64,000 bases of DNA, taken from contig OZ253548.1 of the NCBI GenBank assembly GCA_965262595.1, positions 2,976,001 to 3,040,000 on the forward strand, written 5' to 3'. This DNA comes from CATQHB01 sp965262595. GTDB taxonomy: Bacteria; Chloroflexota; Dehalococcoidia; Lucifugimonadales; UBA3495. This document shows, piece by piece, positions 63,129 to 64,000 of this stretch (within the stretch, counting starts at the first letter, position 1; each line of letters starts with the position of its first letter). Made by a program: the position numbers and the translations under genes. The notes under the pieces are model-generated. The model saw nothing but the letters and a program-made list of their open reading frames with translations. It had not been told where the DNA came from and did not search any database.

Positions 63129-63646
63129 GGGACACCTCCACAGACTTCAAACACTAACGCTAAACCGCCGTTACTCCCGGCCCTCTGACATTCCCGGTAA
63201 TATAACCCGGCGGGTCAGTCCAGTCAACAACTCCCCAATGCGCCTCATTGCATCAATAACTAATCCTTTACCGGCATCACCGCAAGCCAAACCATAATAA
63301 TTCGTCGCAGCCGCCGCTGGCACAAGTACCCGATAAGAGACGGGGAGGACAACCGGAATAAGGCGGATATTGAGCAGTAGCGGGCCGGTTCAAACAGCTA
63401 TTGACCATTGTTTCAGAATTACTATCGGCTATACTAGAGGCAAGAGGCAAGACTCCCGTACCTGGAGGCCCAATCACGCAGACCAATTCAGGCTCGCAAG
63501 ACTCCCCGGAAGCTCGATCTTCTCCGGAACCTTCAGCCGCAATAAGTTCCCCCAGCGAGGAAAACCCAGCTTCCTCACCGTCCGGCTCCTTCGGCTCCCC
63601 GGGCTCCCCGGGCTCCCAAGCTGCTGCGCCTCCCCGACGAGGCCGA
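63129..63646. other. Upstream region of the MFS gene
   Basis: The MFS frame is open upstream of 63647 to at least 63473, with low-complexity Ser/Pro/Gly text (SFGSPGSPGSQAAA) and no usual start codon. TATACT at 63430-63435 with TTGTTT 16 bases before it may be its promoter, and GGAGG at 63464-63468 a ribosome site. So the start may be upstream of the ATG at 63647. Confidence 0.4.
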
Positions 63647-64000
63647 ATGCCCTCCACCCGGACCGGCGGTTGGCGCCAGACCTTTAGTTCCCTGTCAAAC
63701 CGGGAATTCCGCATCCTCTGGTTCGGGATGCTTTTCCTGATGGGCGCCATGCAAATGCAGATGATTGCCCGGGGTTATCTAACCTATGAATTAACCGGTT
63801 CCCCGGCCCTGTTGGGGGTGGTATCCGCCGGTTTCGCTTTGCCGATGCTGCTGCTTTCCCTTTTTGGCGGCGCCTTCGCCGATCGGCTGGAGCGCAAACG
63901 GATTATTCAATTGGGGCAGGTGGGCGCAGCGCTGATTGCCCTGTTCGTCGGCGTGTCAGTGAGCACCGAAACGGTAACCTGGTACCACCTGCTGGCCGCA
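63647..64000 (+). CDS. MFS transporter, DHA3-like (partial)
   Basis: First ATG in the frame at 63647; the gene runs off the right edge. LSNREFRILWFGMLFLMGAM, IARGYLTYELTGSPALLGVV, LLSLFGGAFADRLERKRI (the MFS G-x-x-x-D-R-x-x-R loop) and QLGQVGAALIALFVGVS. Two to three membrane segments are in view. Enterobactin-exporter-like family; substrate unknown. Confidence 0.7.
   Translation, partial: MPSTRTGGWRQTFSSLSNREFRILWFGMLFLMGAMQMQMIARGYLTYELTGSPALLGVVSAGFALPMLLLSLFGGAFADRLERKRIIQLGQVGAALIALFVGVSVSTETVTWYHLLAA

Noticed and set aside
63277..63750. 157-codon minus-strand frame at the right end
   Set aside because: Antisense of the MFS leader; Gly/Pro/Glu text with no family likeness.

Overview
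The window looks like a piece of a moderately GC-rich Chloroflexota genome, most like the SAR202/Dehalococcoidia lineage. That placement is inferred from gene content only: paralogous flavin/F420 luciferase-like oxidoreductases, SMP-30/NHL beta-propellers, VOC dioxygenases, a CaiB-type CoA transferase, a DUF1800 protein, fused 2-oxoacid:ferredoxin oxidoreductase and several peptide-type solute-binding lipoproteins. No 16S or other phylogenetic marker apart from hisS is present.

Layout. 0.4-5.0 kb: a possible aromatic/ring-cleavage catabolic group (maleylacetate-reductase-like enzyme, dienelactone hydrolase, double VOC dioxygenase-like protein), interrupted by an Mrr-like nuclease. 5.4-6.0 kb: a RelE/XRE toxin-antitoxin pair. 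6.2-8.9 kb: korAB. 9.2 kb: a MITE-like repeat. 9.7-15 kb: DUF1800, NHL propeller, F420-type oxidoreductase and BNR propeller genes. 15.1-18.7 kb: a type IIG-like restriction-modification gene broken by a one-base frameshift. 18.8-28.7 kb: VOC, SMP-30 triplet, luciferase-like oxidoreductase, a small toxin-antitoxin cassette flanked by 98-bp direct repeats, a DNA methyltransferase fused to an HNH domain, and another NHL propeller.

From about 28.8 to 45.96 kb lies a degenerate mobile island next to tRNA-Asp(GUC). Beside the tRNA is a frameshifted tyrosine recombinase. The island holds four toxin-antitoxin modules (HicAB, HigBA-like, Panacea/RelE-like, HicBA), remnants of tail/connector-like phage genes, glycoside-hydrolase-like genes (GH172/DUF2961-like and GH99-like), a candidate structured RNA, a transposase remnant and a three-repeat, two-spacer array resembling a minimal type I-E CRISPR. 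Many genes carry single-base frameshifts or in-frame TAG/TAA codons, so the island is decayed or the assembly has indel errors.

46-64 kb returns to chromosomal genes: CoA transferase, hisS, a cohesin-like lipoprotein, a cyclase pseudogene cut by an IS1595-like fragment, a cluster of tiny membrane genes bounded by 20-bp inverted repeats, a luciferase-like oxidoreductase, and a minus-strand peptide transport group (three solute-binding proteins, DppB and DppC permeases, no ATPases in view). The window ends in the start of an MFS exporter.

How it fits together. The chromosomal genes suggest a heterotroph that imports peptides or other organic solutes and oxidises organic acids and ring compounds with flavin, F420 and ferredoxin chemistry. 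The accessory parts are dominated by toxin-antitoxin and restriction genes and by small non-autonomous repeats.
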